Below are positions 7,693-18,284 of a stretch of 48,360 nt of DNA, piece after piece. The position numbers and the translations under genes are program-made. The DNA comes from Pediococcus ethanolidurans (lineage in GTDB: Bacteria > Bacillota > Bacilli > Lactobacillales > Lactobacillaceae): positions 1 to 48,360 of the forward strand of contig NZ_JQBY01000017.1 in the NCBI RefSeq assembly GCF_001437405.1, read 5' to 3'. The notes below the pieces were generated by a model that worked only from the letters and a program-made list of their open reading frames with translations, did no database searches and was not told where the DNA came from. How positions within the stretch are numbered: the first letter of the stretch is position 1; every line of letters begins with the position of its first letter.

Positions 7693-8571
7693 ATGAGTGA
7701 AAGACAAAACAAGGAGATTGGGAAACGACTCCAAGAGGCACGATTAGATCAAGGATTAACGATCGATTATATTCAAGAAAAAACAAAAATTCAAAAAAGA
7801 TATTTGATGGCCATTGAAGCTGGTCAGATGAACGACTTGCCAGGAGATTACTACGTTAAGTCTTTTGTCAGTCAGTATGCCGCTGTTGTGGGTCTCGACT
7901 CGCATAAGTTATTAGCGGGTGGACTGCAGGCTTCAAAGGAAGCAGAGACGCGCACTGAAAACTTTGCAACTGGTCCATTGCCTTCCAGAACCACACAACA
8001 TACTCAGGTAAGAAAAGATAGCGAATTTTCTAGACGATATGGGAAATATATGACGTATGTTCCCACAATTATTGTGGTTGTGATTGTGGTTGCTGTATTG
8101 GGAACCATTTGGGGAATGAGCCATGCAAATAATGCAAATCAACCGCACTTAAGTAGTAGTCGGGTAAGCGTAACTAATAATGCCAGCAGCTCTAAGAAAA
8201 AACAATCTAGTTCAGAAAAAGCTTCTAGTTCTTCGTCAAAAAGTAAGACACAAAAAATTAGTCAAGTAGGCAGCTCAACAACAGCGTATACGTTAAAAAA
8301 TGCGCCGACTAGTGGATCTACATTGACATTTAAGGCGGGAACAAGCAATGCATGGATTGCTGTTTCAAGTGATGGCACACAGAGTTGGTCTTCTACATTG
8401 CAGACGGGAACCTCACATACTGAAAAGATTGCTAAAACAGTATCAAAGGTCACCATTACAATGGGAAATGCGCCACAAACAACGATTACTGTCAATGGCA
8501 AAAAATTTGATTTTAATCCCCAAAATGATACCACACAGACGAAAACAATCACTTTAACTATTGAGAACTAA
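7693..8571 (+). CDS. ymfM: RodZ-like membrane HTH protein YmfM
   Basis: A 292-residue protein with the RodZ layout: N-terminal helix-turn-helix of the HTH_25 type (about residues 8-75, IGKRLQEARLDQGLTIDYIQ), a basic juxtamembrane stretch, one membrane segment (about 120-143), a Ser/Lys-rich linker (about 150-195) and an extracytoplasmic C-terminal DUF4115 domain. RodZ anchors MreB to the membrane in rod-shaped bacteria, so this gene belongs functionally with mreCD at the start of the window. The linker is low-complexity and will diverge fast. pgsA follows after 15 bp. Confidence 0.92.
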   Translation: MSERQNKEIGKRLQEARLDQGLTIDYIQEKTKIQKRYLMAIEAGQMNDLPGDYYVKSFVSQYAAVVGLDSHKLLAGGLQASKEAETRTENFATGPLPSRTTQHTQVRKDSEFSRRYGKYMTYVPTIIVVVIVVAVLGTIWGMSHANNANQPHLSSSRVSVTNNASSSKKKQSSSEKASSSSSKSKTQKISQVGSSTTAYTLKNAPTSGSTLTFKAGTSNAWIAVSSDGTQSWSSTLQTGTSHTEKIAKTVSKVTITMGNAPQTTITVNGKKFDFNPQNDTTQTKTITLTIEN

Positions 8572-8586
8572 TTAGGAGGAAAATCC

Positions 8587-9171
8587 TTGAATTTACCTAA
8601 TAAACTAACGGTGTTTCGCATTATTTTAATTCCCATTTTTATTATTATTATGGTTATCCCTTATACCTGGGGAACTGTGACTTGGTTTGGTACCTCGATT
8701 GCGGTAACCAGAGTTTTAGCAGCAATTATTTTTGCGGTGGCTTCACTTACTGACTTGGCAGATGGAAAGATTGCGCGCCATAATCATTTAGTTACTAATT
8801 TTGGTAAATTTGCTGATCCGCTTGCGGATAAAATGTTAGTTATGTCGGCATTTATTATTTTAGTTTCACTGGGAAAAGCACCAGCTTGGGTCATTGCAAT
8901 TATTGTTTGTCGTGAACTTGCAATTACGGGTTTACGTTTACTAATTGTGGAAAATAATGGTCAAGTTATGGCAGCAGCGATGCCTGGTAAGATTAAAACG
9001 ACATCGCAAATGGTGGCCATTATTTTGTTGATATTGAATAATGTGTTATTCGCCGCAATTCATATTCCAATGGCAACCATTATGTTATATATCTGTTTGT
9101 TCTTCACAATTTATTCAGGCATTGATTATTTTGTGCAGAACCGCAATGTTTTTGCAGATGGTTTTAAGTAA
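8587..9171 (+). CDS. pgsA: CDP-diacylglycerol--glycerol-3-phosphate 3-phosphatidyltransferase
   Basis: Makes phosphatidylglycerol phosphate from CDP-diacylglycerol and glycerol-3-phosphate at the membrane, the committed step to phosphatidylglycerol and cardiolipin. The CDP-alcohol phosphotransferase motif is complete: D56, D59, G60, A63, R64, G73, D77 and D81. The product has 194 residues with several membrane segments. TTG start is certain: AGGAGG precedes it and the N-terminus MNLPNKLT is the family's. A terminator follows. Confidence 0.96.
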   Translation: MNLPNKLTVFRIILIPIFIIIMVIPYTWGTVTWFGTSIAVTRVLAAIIFAVASLTDLADGKIARHNHLVTNFGKFADPLADKMLVMSAFIILVSLGKAPAWVIAIIVCRELAITGLRLLIVENNGQVMAAAMPGKIKTTSQMVAIILLILNNVLFAAIHIPMATIMLYICLFFTIYSGIDYFVQNRNVFADGFK

Positions 9172-9174
9172 AAT

Positions 9175-9212
9175 GAAGTGGGTTTGGTTTAAAAAACCAG
9201 GCTCTTTTTTAA
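9175..9212 (+). terminator. Terminator after pgsA
   Basis: GGGTTTGGTT pairs (with G-T wobbles) to AACCAGGCTC around a TAAAA loop, followed by TTTTTT. Confidence 0.75.
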
Positions 9213-9264
9213 TTTTTTAAAAAGTTGTTATTAAAAGGGCGTATTTAAAAACAGGAGGTAAATT

Positions 9265-10491
9265 TTGAAAGCAGAATTAATTGCAGTAGGTACAGAAATC
9301 TTACTTGGTGAAATTACAGATACTAATACACCGTTTATTGCGCGAGAATTAGCAAATCTTGGTATTGATGTTTATTTTCAATCAACAGTCGGCGATAATC
9401 CTGAACGGTTAGAAGACACAATTAAACTGGCTGCCAAACGAAGTGATTTAGTTATTTTATCAGGTGGTCTAGGACCAACAGAAGATGATCTTACCAAGCA
9501 AACGGTGGCAAGCTTTTTACATCGAGAATTAGTGACTGACCGTACTGCCATGGCAAAAATTGAACGATATTTTTCAGAAACGCAGCGTACGATGACTGAA
9601 AATAATCGCTTGCAAGCTATGTATTTAAAAGGTGCAAAACCGCTTAGTAATCGAACCGGTTTTGCCGTGGGTATCTTTGATCAAGAAATACAGGGACCTG
9701 ATTTCTTATTGCTACCTGGTCCACCAAGTGAACTGGAGCCAATGATGATGGAGCAAGTACTGCCATTGCTTAAGAAAACTTATCTAGGTGACCATGTCTT
9801 ACGTTCGCGTGTGTTACGCTTCTTTGGAATTGGTGAATCACAGTTGACAACAGAACTTGCAGATTTAATTGCAACGCAAAGCAATCCCACAATTGCACCT
9901 TATGCGAAACAAAACGAAGTTACCTTGCGTTTAACTGCATGGGCACAAACGGATACCGATGCTCAAAAAAAACTTAATGACTGTGAAAATCGTATTCAGG
10001 CATTAGTTGGTAAGTTTTTCTATGGTTACGGCGAACATAATTCTTTAGCACAAGTAGTAGCTACACATCTAATTAAACAGCAGCTAACGATTGCAGTTGT
10101 TGAGGGATATACTGCTGGTCGCTTTTCAACCGCATTGGATGAGTTTAGTGATGAAAAAAATGTCTTTGATGGTGGCTTCATTTTGGCAACCAATACAGAA
10201 AAAAAACAGTCTCTTATTGGTGAATTCAACGTTAGTGCTTCAAAGAGTTCAGTTGAAAAAATGGCAAATTGTTTAAAAAAGAAAACTAAAAGTGATCTTA
10301 GTATTGTCATTTCACATGCAAGTACCGAAAAAGTTTCAAGTGGTGAACAAGTTGGCAGCGTCTGGATTGCCATTAGTGATAAAAATGAGAATATTTCGGC
10401 GAAAAAATATAATTTTTCAACCATTAGACCAGCCACCAAACAACGAATTGTTTTGAATGCCTTACAACAACTAAACGACATTTTAAAATAA
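9265..10491 (+). CDS. cinA: CinA family protein with degenerate C-terminal deamidase domain
   Basis: CinA couples an N-terminal COG1058/MoCF-like domain (ADP-ribose pyrophosphatase in characterised members) to a C-terminal NMN deamidase domain (PncC). The 408-residue length is normal. The N-terminal domain is intact: VGTEILLG, LSGGLGPTEDDLT and LLPGPPSE. The C-terminal domain is not: the nucleophile motif ESCTGG reads EGYTAG (residues 280-285, Ser to Gly at 281); the GxxxYSN motif reads ATN, with Tyr replaced by Ala308; and the ITGIAGP motif is absent (ISHASTEK). K313 remains. Deamidase activity is therefore probably lost, while the reading frame is kept. TTG start with AGGAGG. The linkage to recA is conserved. 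Confidence 0.93.
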   Translation: MKAELIAVGTEILLGEITDTNTPFIARELANLGIDVYFQSTVGDNPERLEDTIKLAAKRSDLVILSGGLGPTEDDLTKQTVASFLHRELVTDRTAMAKIERYFSETQRTMTENNRLQAMYLKGAKPLSNRTGFAVGIFDQEIQGPDFLLLPGPPSELEPMMMEQVLPLLKKTYLGDHVLRSRVLRFFGIGESQLTTELADLIATQSNPTIAPYAKQNEVTLRLTAWAQTDTDAQKKLNDCENRIQALVGKFFYGYGEHNSLAQVVATHLIKQQLTIAVVEGYTAGRFSTALDEFSDEKNVFDGGFILATNTEKKQSLIGEFNVSASKSSVEKMANCLKKKTKSDLSIVISHASTEKVSSGEQVGSVWIAISDKNENISAKKYNFSTIRPATKQRIVLNALQQLNDILK

Positions 10492-10493
10492 AG

Positions 10494-10507
10494 CGAACTT
10501 TTGTTCG
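10494..10507. promoter_or_regulatory. LexA (SOS) operator of recA, overlapping the cinA terminator
   Basis: CGAACTTTTGTTCG has the exact half-sites of the Gram-positive LexA box, CGAAC-N4-GTTCG. It lies just upstream of the probable recA -35 (TTGCTT 10515-10520; -10 TATCAT 10538-10543, 17-bp spacer). The same inverted repeat followed by TTTTT could end cinA transcription. Confidence 0.75.
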
Positions 10508-10514
10508 TTTTTAC

Positions 10515-10543
10515 TTGCTTTTTAAGAAAATAATCAGTATCAT
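10515..10543 (+). promoter_or_regulatory. Promoter of recA
   Basis: TTGCTT and TATCAT separated by 17 bp, 37 bp before the recA start and directly downstream of the LexA box. Confidence 0.55.
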
Positions 10544-10580
10544 TATGACTGTTAGATATTCCCGTTAAGGAGGAAACAAT

Positions 10581-11642
10581 TTGGCTGATGAACAACGAAA
10601 AGCAGCTTTAAATGCTGCGCTTAAAAAGATTGAAAAAAACTTTGGAAAAGGCTCAATTATGCGGATGGGTGATGCTGCCCAAACTCAAATTTCAACAATC
10701 TCGACTGGATCACTAGCACTAGATGATGCTTTGGGTGTTGGGGGTTATCCTCGTGGACGAATTGTTGAAGTTTATGGTCCTGAAAGTTCTGGTAAAACGA
10801 CCGTTGCCTTGCACGCTGTTGCACAAGTTCAAAAGGAAGGCGGAACTGCAGCTTATATTGATGCAGAAAATGCCCTGGATCCTGTTTACGCGGAGCATTT
10901 GGGTGTTAATATTGATGATTTGTTACTTTCACAACCAGATACTGGTGAAGAAGGCCTTGAAATCACCGATGCTTTGGTTTCTAGCGGTGCCGTTGATTTA
11001 GTGGTCGTTGATTCCGTTGCCGCTTTAGTTCCTCGAGCTGAAATTGAAGGTGAAATGGGTGATGCTCACGTTGGTTTACAAGCTCGTTTGATGTCGCAAG
11101 CACTACGTAAGCTTTCTGGATCAATTAACAAAACTAAGACGATCGCAATTTTTATTAATCAGATTCGTGAAAAAGTTGGTGTTATGTTTGGTAATCCTGA
11201 AACAACTCCAGGTGGGCGTGCATTAAAGTTCTATGCAACCATTCGACTAGAAGTTCGTCGTGCTGAACAAATTAAAGATGGCACTGATATTATTGGTAAC
11301 CGCGTTCGAATTAAAGTTGTCAAGAACAAGGTTGCACCGCCATTCAAGCGTGCTGAAGTTGATATCATGTATGGTCATGGTATTTCACAGACTGGTGAAA
11401 TTATTGATATGGCTGTTGAAAAGGATATTGTGAACAAGAGCGGTTCTTGGTATTCTTATGGTGATGAACGAATTGGACAAGGCCGTGAAAATGCTAAACA
11501 GTATTTGGAGGATAATCCTGAAAAACGTAAAGAAATTTACGATAAGGTTCGTTCTGCCTACAATATGGACGCCGAAGCAGATGCGCCTAAGGAAGAAAAA
11601 GATCCTTCTGAATTAGATTTAAAAGTTTCCGATAAAAAATAA
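10581..11642 (+). CDS. recA: Recombinase RecA
   Basis: RecA forms filaments on single-stranded DNA, drives strand exchange, and triggers LexA self-cleavage. The 353-residue protein has Walker A GPESSGKT (66-73), the loop L1/L2 region with [20 protein letters not shown] and [22 protein letters not shown], and an acidic C-terminal tail. TTG is the only reasonable start: AGGAGG precedes it, the N-terminus [10 protein letters not shown] is typical, and the nearby ATG is out of frame. A LexA box upstream shows SOS control. cinA lies upstream as in many Firmicutes; a terminator follows. Confidence 0.99.
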   Translation: MADEQRKAALNAALKKIEKNFGKGSIMRMGDAAQTQISTISTGSLALDDALGVGGYPRGRIVEVYGPESSGKTTVALHAVAQVQKEGGTAAYIDAENALDPVYAEHLGVNIDDLLLSQPDTGEEGLEITDALVSSGAVDLVVVDSVAALVPRAEIEGEMGDAHVGLQARLMSQALRKLSGSINKTKTIAIFINQIREKVGVMFGNPETTPGGRALKFYATIRLEVRRAEQIKDGTDIIGNRVRIKVVKNKVAPPFKRAEVDIMYGHGISQTGEIIDMAVEKDIVNKSGSWYSYGDERIGQGRENAKQYLEDNPEKRKEIYDKVRSAYNMDAEADAPKEEKDPSELDLKVSDKK

Positions 11643-11647
11643 CGATG

Positions 11648-11681
11648 AAAACAACCTAACTTTGTGTGAGGTTGTTTTTTT
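11648..11681 (+). terminator. Terminator after recA
   Basis: AACAACCT pairs with AGGTTGTT around an 11-base loop, followed by seven T. Confidence 0.85.
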
Positions 11682-11802
11682 AATTAAAAATTAGTTAAAT
11701 TAAATCAAATTGACTTGCACAAATAAATATAAATTTTGAGATAGCTTGATTAAACAGTATTGAGAATGCTAAACTAAGTATTGTGTGAATAATCAAAATA
11801 AC

Positions 11803-11839
11803 ATCATAAAAATCGGTTAGGAATTAACCAACTATTGAT
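11803..11839 (+). promoter_or_regulatory. Hairpin in the rny 5' leader
   Basis: GGTTA (11815-11819) pairs with TAACC (11825-11829), and the outer arms ATCAT and ATGAT can extend the stem. It sits just before the rny Shine-Dalgarno sequence (GGAGG). A leader structure in front of an RNase gene could serve autoregulation, which is inference. Confidence 0.4.
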
Positions 11840-11856
11840 GATTCGGAGGTGGAAAC

Positions 11857-13416
11857 ATGCCTGTTTTCAATATAATCCTCGCAATCATCGCTATTGTTGT
11901 TGGCTATGTCGTTGGCTATTATGCGCATAAACTTATCCAAGAGAAGAATGTGCGTGATGCTAAAGATACAGCTAGTGGTATTTTAGAAAATGCTAAGAAG
12001 CAAGCGGAAACCGAAAAAAGAGAAGCTCTTTTGGAAGCTAAAGACGAAAGTCACCGTTACCGAACTCAAGTAGAAAACGAGCTGAAGCAAAGAAGAGCTG
12101 AAGCCCAAAAGCAAGAAGAACGTTTGCTACAAAGAGAAGAGGCTTTGGATCACAAAGATAATGCTTTCGAAAAGCGCGAAGATAGTTTAGAACGTAAAGA
12201 AGAAAAATTAAGTTCTGAACAAAAGCGAATTGACGAACAACAACAAGAAGCATCCTCATTAGTTTCAAAACGAACGGAAGAATTAGAACGTGTGGCAGCC
12301 ATGTCACAAGAAGATGCACAAACTTTGATCTTAAACGAAGTACGGGACGGATTAGCAGATGAACGTGCAAAAATGATTCGTGAAAGCGAAGAAAAGGCAC
12401 AAACTGATGCTAATAAAGTTGCTAAAGACTTAATCGCACAGGCCATTGAACGAAGTGCTGCAGATGTTGCTACGGAGTCAACGGTCACTGTTGTGAACTT
12501 ACCGAGTGATGACATGAAAGGCCGAATTATCGGTCGTGAAGGTCGAAATATTCGAACCTTAGAGACACTGACTGGTATTGATTTAATCATTGATGATACA
12601 CCAGAAGCAGTTGTTTTAAGTGGTTTTGATCCCATTCGGCGCGAAATTGCCAAAATGGCTTTGGAACGTTTGATCCAGGATGGTCGAATTCACCCAGCAC
12701 GAATTGAAGAAATGGTTGAAAAAGCTCGCAAAGACATGGATGATAAAATCCGTGAAGTTGGAGAGCAAACTATTTTTGATCTGGGTATTCATTCTATGAA
12801 TCCTGAATTAATTAAGTTAGTTGGTAGATTGAAGTTCCGCACAAGTTATGGACAAAATGTATTGGATCATTCCGTTGAGGTTGCCAAATTAACTGGTATT
12901 TTAGCAGCCGAATTAGGTGAGGATGTTACGTTAGCTAAACGCGCAGGATTATTACACGATATTGGTAAAGCGGTTGATCATGAGGTCGAAGGTTCTCATG
13001 TGGCGATCGGTGTTGAATTTGCAAAGAAATACAAAGAGAGCCCAGTAGTTATTAATGCGATTGCGTCTCATCATGGTGACGTGGGCGCTGAGTACGTTAC
13101 TTCAGTGTTGGTTGCGGCTGCTGATTCAATTTCAGCTGCTAGACCAGGTGCACGAAGTGATTCACTTGAGAATTATATTCACAGACTTGAAAAGTTAGAA
13201 AACTTGGCTAATGGTTTTAAGGGTGTCAAGAAGAGTTACGCCATTCAGGCGGGTCGAGAAATCCGTGTTATCGTAAAACCAACCAAGGTTTCAGACTTAC
13301 AGGCGACAACTTTAACGCACGATATTCGAAGTGCAATTGAAAAGCAATTAGAATATTCAGGCAAAGTAAAAGTTACCGTCATTCGAGAAGTTCGAGCGGT
13401 AAATTATGCAAAGTAA
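11857..13416 (+). CDS. rny: Ribonuclease Y
   Basis: Membrane-anchored endoribonuclease that initiates mRNA decay in Firmicutes. The 519-residue protein shows the family order: N-terminal membrane helix (about 4-24), a long charged coiled coil (about 30-190), a KH RNA-binding domain ([19 protein letters not shown]), and the HD domain with the metal-binding HDIGK (H367-D368). Length matches the usual 518-520. ATG start with CGGAGG. It stands alone, with its own leader and a terminator behind it. The gene is called ymdA in older annotations. Confidence 0.97.
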   Translation: MPVFNIILAIIAIVVGYVVGYYAHKLIQEKNVRDAKDTASGILENAKKQAETEKREALLEAKDESHRYRTQVENELKQRRAEAQKQEERLLQREEALDHKDNAFEKREDSLERKEEKLSSEQKRIDEQQQEASSLVSKRTEELERVAAMSQEDAQTLILNEVRDGLADERAKMIRESEEKAQTDANKVAKDLIAQAIERSAADVATESTVTVVNLPSDDMKGRIIGREGRNIRTLETLTGIDLIIDDTPEAVVLSGFDPIRREIAKMALERLIQDGRIHPARIEEMVEKARKDMDDKIREVGEQTIFDLGIHSMNPELIKLVGRLKFRTSYGQNVLDHSVEVAKLTGILAAELGEDVTLAKRAGLLHDIGKAVDHEVEGSHVAIGVEFAKKYKESPVVINAIASHHGDVGAEYVTSVLVAAADSISAARPGARSDSLENYIHRLEKLENLANGFKGVKKSYAIQAGREIRVIVKPTKVSDLQATTLTHDIRSAIEKQLEYSGKVKVTVIREVRAVNYAK

Positions 13417-13430
13417 ATTTAATTTTAAGA

Positions 13431-13461
13431 AAGTTTGGAATGAAAAATTCCAGACTTTTTT
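13431..13461 (+). terminator. Terminator after rny
   Basis: AAGTTTGGAAT pairs with ATTCCAGACTT around GAAAA, followed by TTTTTT. Confidence 0.85.
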
Positions 13462-13610
13462 GTTTACAAGATTATAAATGGTAATTTTGAATTAGGAACG
13501 TCATAAAAGTCCGTTTGGAAGAGTAGGAACTCTAAAATTAAAATGTTAAAATAGGACAGAAAGTTTTAATTTGAATGAATTGATAAAAGAATTAGAAAGT
13601 AGGAGAGAGT

Positions 13611-16250
13611 GTGCCACAAAAAACAAGCGATACGCCAATGATGCAACAATATATGGCGATTAAGAAAGATTATCCAGATGCCTTTTTGTTTTATAGAATT
13701 GGTGATTTTTATGAACTCTTCTATGATGATGCTATTAAGGGCGCACAGATCTTAGAACTGACATTAACTTCACGAAGCCATAATGCGGTAGATCCCATTC
13801 CAATGTGTGGGATGCCGCATCATGCGGTTCAAAATTATGTCGATATTTTGATTGAAAAGGGTTATAAAGTTGCAATTTGTGAGCAAATGGAAGATCCCCG
13901 TTTGGCAAAGGGAATGGTTAAACGTGAAGTCATTCAATTAATTACGCCAGGAACCGTCACGGATTCAAATGTTAATGAAGCTAAATCTAATAATTACCTG
14001 ACGGCCTTGACAGCTGATGAGACAAATCAGTTTGGATTTGCGTATGCTGATTTATCAACTGGTGAGTTAAAAACCAGCCAGTTGAATTCTATTGAGGCAG
14101 TTATTAATGAAGTTGTGAATTTGCAGTCCAAAGAAATCGTGGTTGATCAATCTATTGATGATAGTTTGCAAGAACAATTTAAGAAATTAAACATTATGGT
14201 TTCTCATCAAAACAAGATTGAAGTTAAGTCGGAACTAAGTTATTTAACCCAGGGACTTGATGAAGCTCTTGAAAAAAATACAGTTGAAACTTTACTTACC
14301 TATATCACAGTCACACAAAAACGCAGTTTGGCTCATTTACAAAAGGCAGTTGCTTATGAACCATCATATTTTTTGAGAATGGATCATTATTCGAAATATA
14401 ATTTGGAACTTACACGTTCTATTCGCTCTGGTAAGAAACAAGGAACCCTTTTGTGGTTGTTGGATGAAACACGAACGGCCATGGGTGGCAGACTTTTGAA
14501 GCAGTGGCTTGACCGTCCATTGATTCATAAAAAAGAAATTGAAGATCGCCAAATTAAAGTAGGAGAACTTTTAGATCACTATTTTGAACGAAGTAATCTG
14601 CAAGAAGAGCTGGTTAAAGTTTACGATTTAGAACGTTTGGCTGGCCGGGTCGCATTTGGTAACGTAAATGGACGTGACCTTATACAACTGAAAACGTCAT
14701 TACGCCAAATTCCTAAAATTCAGCATGTTCTTGCGGATTTGGATGATAAGGTTTTTGGAGCCATGTTAGCAAAATTAGATCCAGTTGATGATATTGCGGA
14801 TTTAATTGACCGTGCCATTGTGGATGAACCACCAATTTCGGTTACCGAGGGTAATGTGATTAAAGATGGTTACGATGCTCAACTAGATCAATATCGTGAT
14901 GCCATGACCAATGGAAAAAAGTGGATGGCAGAATTGGAAGCGTCCGAAAGAAAAGCTACGGGAATCAGAAACTTAAAAGTTGGGTATAATAAAGTCTTTG
15001 GCTATTATATTGAAATTACGAAATCAAATTTAAGTTCTGTACCAGAAGGCCGTTATGAGCGCAAGCAAACGTTAACTAATGCCGAACGTTTTATTACCCC
15101 AGCTTTAAAAGAAAAGGAAAGTTTGATTCTAGAAGCTGAAGAAAAGTCAACAACCCTTGAATATGAATTATTTAGCAAAATTCGTGAACAAATCAAATTG
15201 GAAATTGATCGGTTACAAAAATTGGCTAAACAAGTAGCAACACTAGATGTTTTACAAAGTTTTGCGGTGGTGAGTGAAAATTATCACTTTATTAAACCAA
15301 CTTTGACTAAAAAACATAGTATTGACATTGTTGGCGGCAGACATCCAGTTGTGGAAAAAGTAATGGGTCGACAAAGCTATGTACCAAATGATGTTAAAAT
15401 GTCGAATGATATTGATATATTACTAATTACCGGACCAAATATGTCAGGTAAAAGTACGTATATGCGTCAATTAGCATTAACAGTTGTTTTGGCTCAGATG
15501 GGATGTTTTGTGCCAGCAGAGTCAGCTACTCTGCCAATTTTTGATCAAATTTTTACTAGGATTGGTGCAGCGGATGATTTAATTGCGGGTCAAAGTACGT
15601 TTATGGTGGAAATGCAAGAGGCTAATCGCGCTATTCAAAACGCAACCCCGCAGAGTTTGATTTTGTTTGATGAAATTGGTCGTGGGACGGCAACTTATGA
15701 TGGCATGGCATTGGCACAGGCAATCATTGAATTTGTGCATAATCATGTTCATGCTAAAACACTTTTCTCGACTCATTATCATGAATTGACCGTATTAGAT
15801 CAAACGTTAACTAAATTAAAAAATGTTCATGTTGGCGCGGTTGAAAAAGATGGTGATTTAGTGTTCTTGCATAAAATGGAGGATGGTCCCGCTGATAAAT
15901 CATACGGAATTCATGTGGCCAAACTTGCAGGAATGCCAGAAGAATTATTAGGTAGAGCAGATAAGATTTTGAAACGATTAGAAATTCAAAATAAGGATAC
16001 AGACCAAGCACTTGTTGAACAAGAAATAAAATCTGAAAAACAACCCCAAAAAGTATCAAAGAAGCACAGTACACAAAGTCATAAATCAAGTGAAGTTGAT
16101 GAACAGTTAGCACTGTTCCAGACAGCTCCGAGCGATACTCAGGGTGAAGAGGTGCTTGCCCAAATTCGAAATTCTAATCTGATGTCAATGACACCAATGG
16201 ATGTTATGAATCAATTATACAAATGGCAGAAAAAATTGGGAAACAAATAG
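13611..16250 (+). CDS. mutS: DNA mismatch repair protein MutS
   Basis: Recognises mispairs and recruits MutL. The 879-residue protein has the mismatch-reading Phe-X-Glu at F33-E35 (IGDFYELF), connector, lever and clamp domains, and the ATPase with Walker [10 protein letters not shown] (from G608) and [17 protein letters not shown] at 832-836, in a variable C-terminal linker, fits the beta-clamp binding motif. GTG start with AGGAGAG immediately upstream. mutL follows after 14 bp, so the two form an operon. No LexA box is visible upstream. Confidence 0.98.
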   Translation: MPQKTSDTPMMQQYMAIKKDYPDAFLFYRIGDFYELFYDDAIKGAQILELTLTSRSHNAVDPIPMCGMPHHAVQNYVDILIEKGYKVAICEQMEDPRLAKGMVKREVIQLITPGTVTDSNVNEAKSNNYLTALTADETNQFGFAYADLSTGELKTSQLNSIEAVINEVVNLQSKEIVVDQSIDDSLQEQFKKLNIMVSHQNKIEVKSELSYLTQGLDEALEKNTVETLLTYITVTQKRSLAHLQKAVAYEPSYFLRMDHYSKYNLELTRSIRSGKKQGTLLWLLDETRTAMGGRLLKQWLDRPLIHKKEIEDRQIKVGELLDHYFERSNLQEELVKVYDLERLAGRVAFGNVNGRDLIQLKTSLRQIPKIQHVLADLDDKVFGAMLAKLDPVDDIADLIDRAIVDEPPISVTEGNVIKDGYDAQLDQYRDAMTNGKKWMAELEASERKATGIRNLKVGYNKVFGYYIEITKSNLSSVPEGRYERKQTLTNAERFITPALKEKESLILEAEEKSTTLEYELFSKIREQIKLEIDRLQKLAKQVATLDVLQSFAVVSENYHFIKPTLTKKHSIDIVGGRHPVVEKVMGRQSYVPNDVKMSNDIDILLITGPNMSGKSTYMRQLALTVVLAQMGCFVPAESATLPIFDQIFTRIGAADDLIAGQSTFMVEMQEANRAIQNATPQSLILFDEIGRGTATYDGMALAQAIIEFVHNHVHAKTLFSTHYHELTVLDQTLTKLKNVHVGAVEKDGDLVFLHKMEDGPADKSYGIHVAKLAGMPEELLGRADKILKRLEIQNKDTDQALVEQEIKSEKQPQKVSKKHSTQSHKSSEVDEQLALFQTAPSDTQGEEVLAQIRNSNLMSMTPMDVMNQLYKWQKKLGNK

Positions 16251-16264
16251 AAAGCTGAGATAAA

Positions 16265-18217
16265 ATGGCAAAGATTCATGAACTTTCTGATGTACTTGCG
16301 GACCAAATTGCTGCTGGAGAAGTGGTTGAACGCCCTGCTTCAGTTGTTAAAGAGTTAGTGGAGAATGCAATTGATGCTAATAGTACGCAGATTGATATTC
16401 TGGTTGAACAGTCAGGATTAAAATCAATTGAAATTGTGGATAATGGTGATGGTATTGCCGCTGAGGATGTTTCCATGGCGTTTGAACGCCATGCAACAAG
16501 TAAGATCACGACACGTGAAGATCTTTTTAAAGTACGTTCGTTAGGTTTTCGTGGTGAAGCTTTACCCAGTATTGCTTCAGTTGCGGATGTTATTTTACAA
16601 ACGTCAACTGGAAACGATACAGGAACTCAAATCCATATTAAAGGTGGAAAGCTCGTTGACAAAACTTTATCCGCACTTAGAAAAGGGACGGATATTAGTG
16701 TCGAGGACTTGTTTTTTAATACACCCGCAAGATTAAAGTATATGAAATCACCACAAACAGAATTAGCAAATATCACAGACATCGTGAATCGATTGGCTTT
16801 GAGTTACCCACAAATTGCGTTTACCTTAAGTCATGATGGTCGTGAATTATTACGCACATCTGGTCGAGGAAATCTCCAACAAGTAATTGCCGGAATTTAT
16901 GGGGTCCAGAATGCACGGAAAATGGTAAAGTTTAGTGCTCAGGATGTGGACTTTAACATTTCTGGATATACCAGTCTACCTGAATTCACACGTGCATCAC
17001 GTCAATATATTTCTGTTCTTATCAATGGCCGTTATGTAAAAAACTTTCAAGTGAATAAGGCAATTATTGAGGGTTATGGTTCTAAATTAATGGTCGGTCG
17101 ATATCCTGTGGCTGTATTAAATATCAAAATGGATCCACTTTTGGTGGACGTTAATGTTCATCCAGCAAAGCAAGAAGTCCGTATTAGTCAAGAGAAACAA
17201 TTACAAACCTTGATATCCAAGACCATCTATGCTGTGTTGGCAAAAGAAAATTTGATTCCGTCTGCTGTTGAAAATTTAAAAACTAAGCAAAAACTTAATA
17301 CGGATCAACTTCAGTTTAATTTGAATGAAGCTTCGGTTAAATATTCGGATAATTCAAAACCAAATTTACCGACCAATGATTTAACTAAGCCGAAAGAATC
17401 AGTAACGGATAAATTGTTTAGTGCGCTACCCGAGAATGGAAAAGAACCAATTGTTATTAAACATGAAACAGAACTACAGACACATTCTCTTCATCAATTT
17501 CAAAAAAAGTATGAAAAAGAACCTCAGCCGTTGCCTTTTGGTAAAGCCCAAGATGAATCAACTGAGCAAGTAGAGGAAAATACTCAAAAAACTGAAAAAA
17601 CTAAACGTTTTCCTACTTTACAGTATGTTGGTCAAATGCATGGGACATTTTTATTTGCAGAATCGGAAGATGGTTTGTATATTTTGGATCAACATGCAGC
17701 ACAAGAACGAATTAACTATGAATATTATCGCGAAAAAATTGGTGAAGTATCTGATGATGCACAGAATCTCTTGGTTCCGATCGTCTTAGATTATTCCACC
17801 AGTGATATGTTAAGAATTCAAGAAAAAGAAGAAGTCTTAGCAAGTTGTGGCCTCAAACTAGAAGCGTTTGGCCCTAACAGTTTTGTGATTCATCAGCATC
17901 CGACTTGGTTTAAAGAAGGTCAAGAAGAAGACACAATTCGTGAAATGATTGATTATGTCCTTAATGATAGTCGGATGACGGTAGCTAAGTTTCGTGAAAA
18001 AACGGCAATTATGATGAGTTGTAAACGAGCAATTAAGGCTAACCATTATTTAGATGATCAACAGGCAAGACAGTTATTGAAGGATTTAGCAAAAACAGAA
18101 AATCCATTTAATTGTCCGCATGGCCGACCGGTATTGGTTCATTTTTCAAATGAAGATATGAAAAAAATGTTTAAACGTATTCAAGATCCGCATCAACCAT
18201 TGGAAGAACAAGAATAA
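16265..18217 (+). CDS. mutL: DNA mismatch repair endonuclease MutL
   Basis: MutL links mismatch recognition to strand removal. The N-terminal GHKL ATPase motifs are intact ([30 protein letters not shown]). The C-terminal domain carries the endonuclease motif [12 protein letters not shown] (D475 to E486) and the zinc-site CPHGRP, so this is the nicking type found in bacteria without MutH. The middle (about residues 345-450) is a variable charged linker. 650 residues, ATG start. Cotranscribed with mutS. Confidence 0.98.
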   Translation: MAKIHELSDVLADQIAAGEVVERPASVVKELVENAIDANSTQIDILVEQSGLKSIEIVDNGDGIAAEDVSMAFERHATSKITTREDLFKVRSLGFRGEALPSIASVADVILQTSTGNDTGTQIHIKGGKLVDKTLSALRKGTDISVEDLFFNTPARLKYMKSPQTELANITDIVNRLALSYPQIAFTLSHDGRELLRTSGRGNLQQVIAGIYGVQNARKMVKFSAQDVDFNISGYTSLPEFTRASRQYISVLINGRYVKNFQVNKAIIEGYGSKLMVGRYPVAVLNIKMDPLLVDVNVHPAKQEVRISQEKQLQTLISKTIYAVLAKENLIPSAVENLKTKQKLNTDQLQFNLNEASVKYSDNSKPNLPTNDLTKPKESVTDKLFSALPENGKEPIVIKHETELQTHSLHQFQKKYEKEPQPLPFGKAQDESTEQVEENTQKTEKTKRFPTLQYVGQMHGTFLFAESEDGLYILDQHAAQERINYEYYREKIGEVSDDAQNLLVPIVLDYSTSDMLRIQEKEEVLASCGLKLEAFGPNSFVIHQHPTWFKEGQEEDTIREMIDYVLNDSRMTVAKFREKTAIMMSCKRAIKANHYLDDQQARQLLKDLAKTENPFNCPHGRPVLVHFSNEDMKKMFKRIQDPHQPLEEQE

Positions 18218-18227
18218 AGTTGAGTTA

Positions 18228-18236
18228 TGGTACAAT
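18228..18236 (+). promoter_or_regulatory. Promoter of ruvAB
   Basis: TGG followed by TACAAT (18231-18236) forms an extended -10 element 49 bp before ruvA. Confidence 0.5.
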
Positions 18237-18246
18237 GTTTAATAGG

Positions 18247-18260
18247 CAAACGTATGTTTA
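18247..18260. promoter_or_regulatory. LexA (SOS) operator of ruvAB
   Basis: CAAACGTATGTTTA shares 12 of 14 bases with the dinB box of this window (CAAACGTATGTTCG) and fits the Gram-positive LexA pattern with an AAAC-N4-GTTT core. It lies about 10 bp after the -10, over the expected transcription start. Confidence 0.65.
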
Positions 18261-18284
18261 GTTTAGATGATGGAGAAAATTTGA

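Noticed and set aside
10026-10595. 189-residue open frame on the - strand across cinA and the recA promoter
   Set aside because: It is the antisense shadow of cinA, has no ribosome binding site, and crosses the recA promoter and LexA box.
12150-12653. Long - strand open frame inside rny
   Set aside because: Antisense shadow of the repetitive charged coiled coil; serine- and arginine-rich translation with no recognisable domain.
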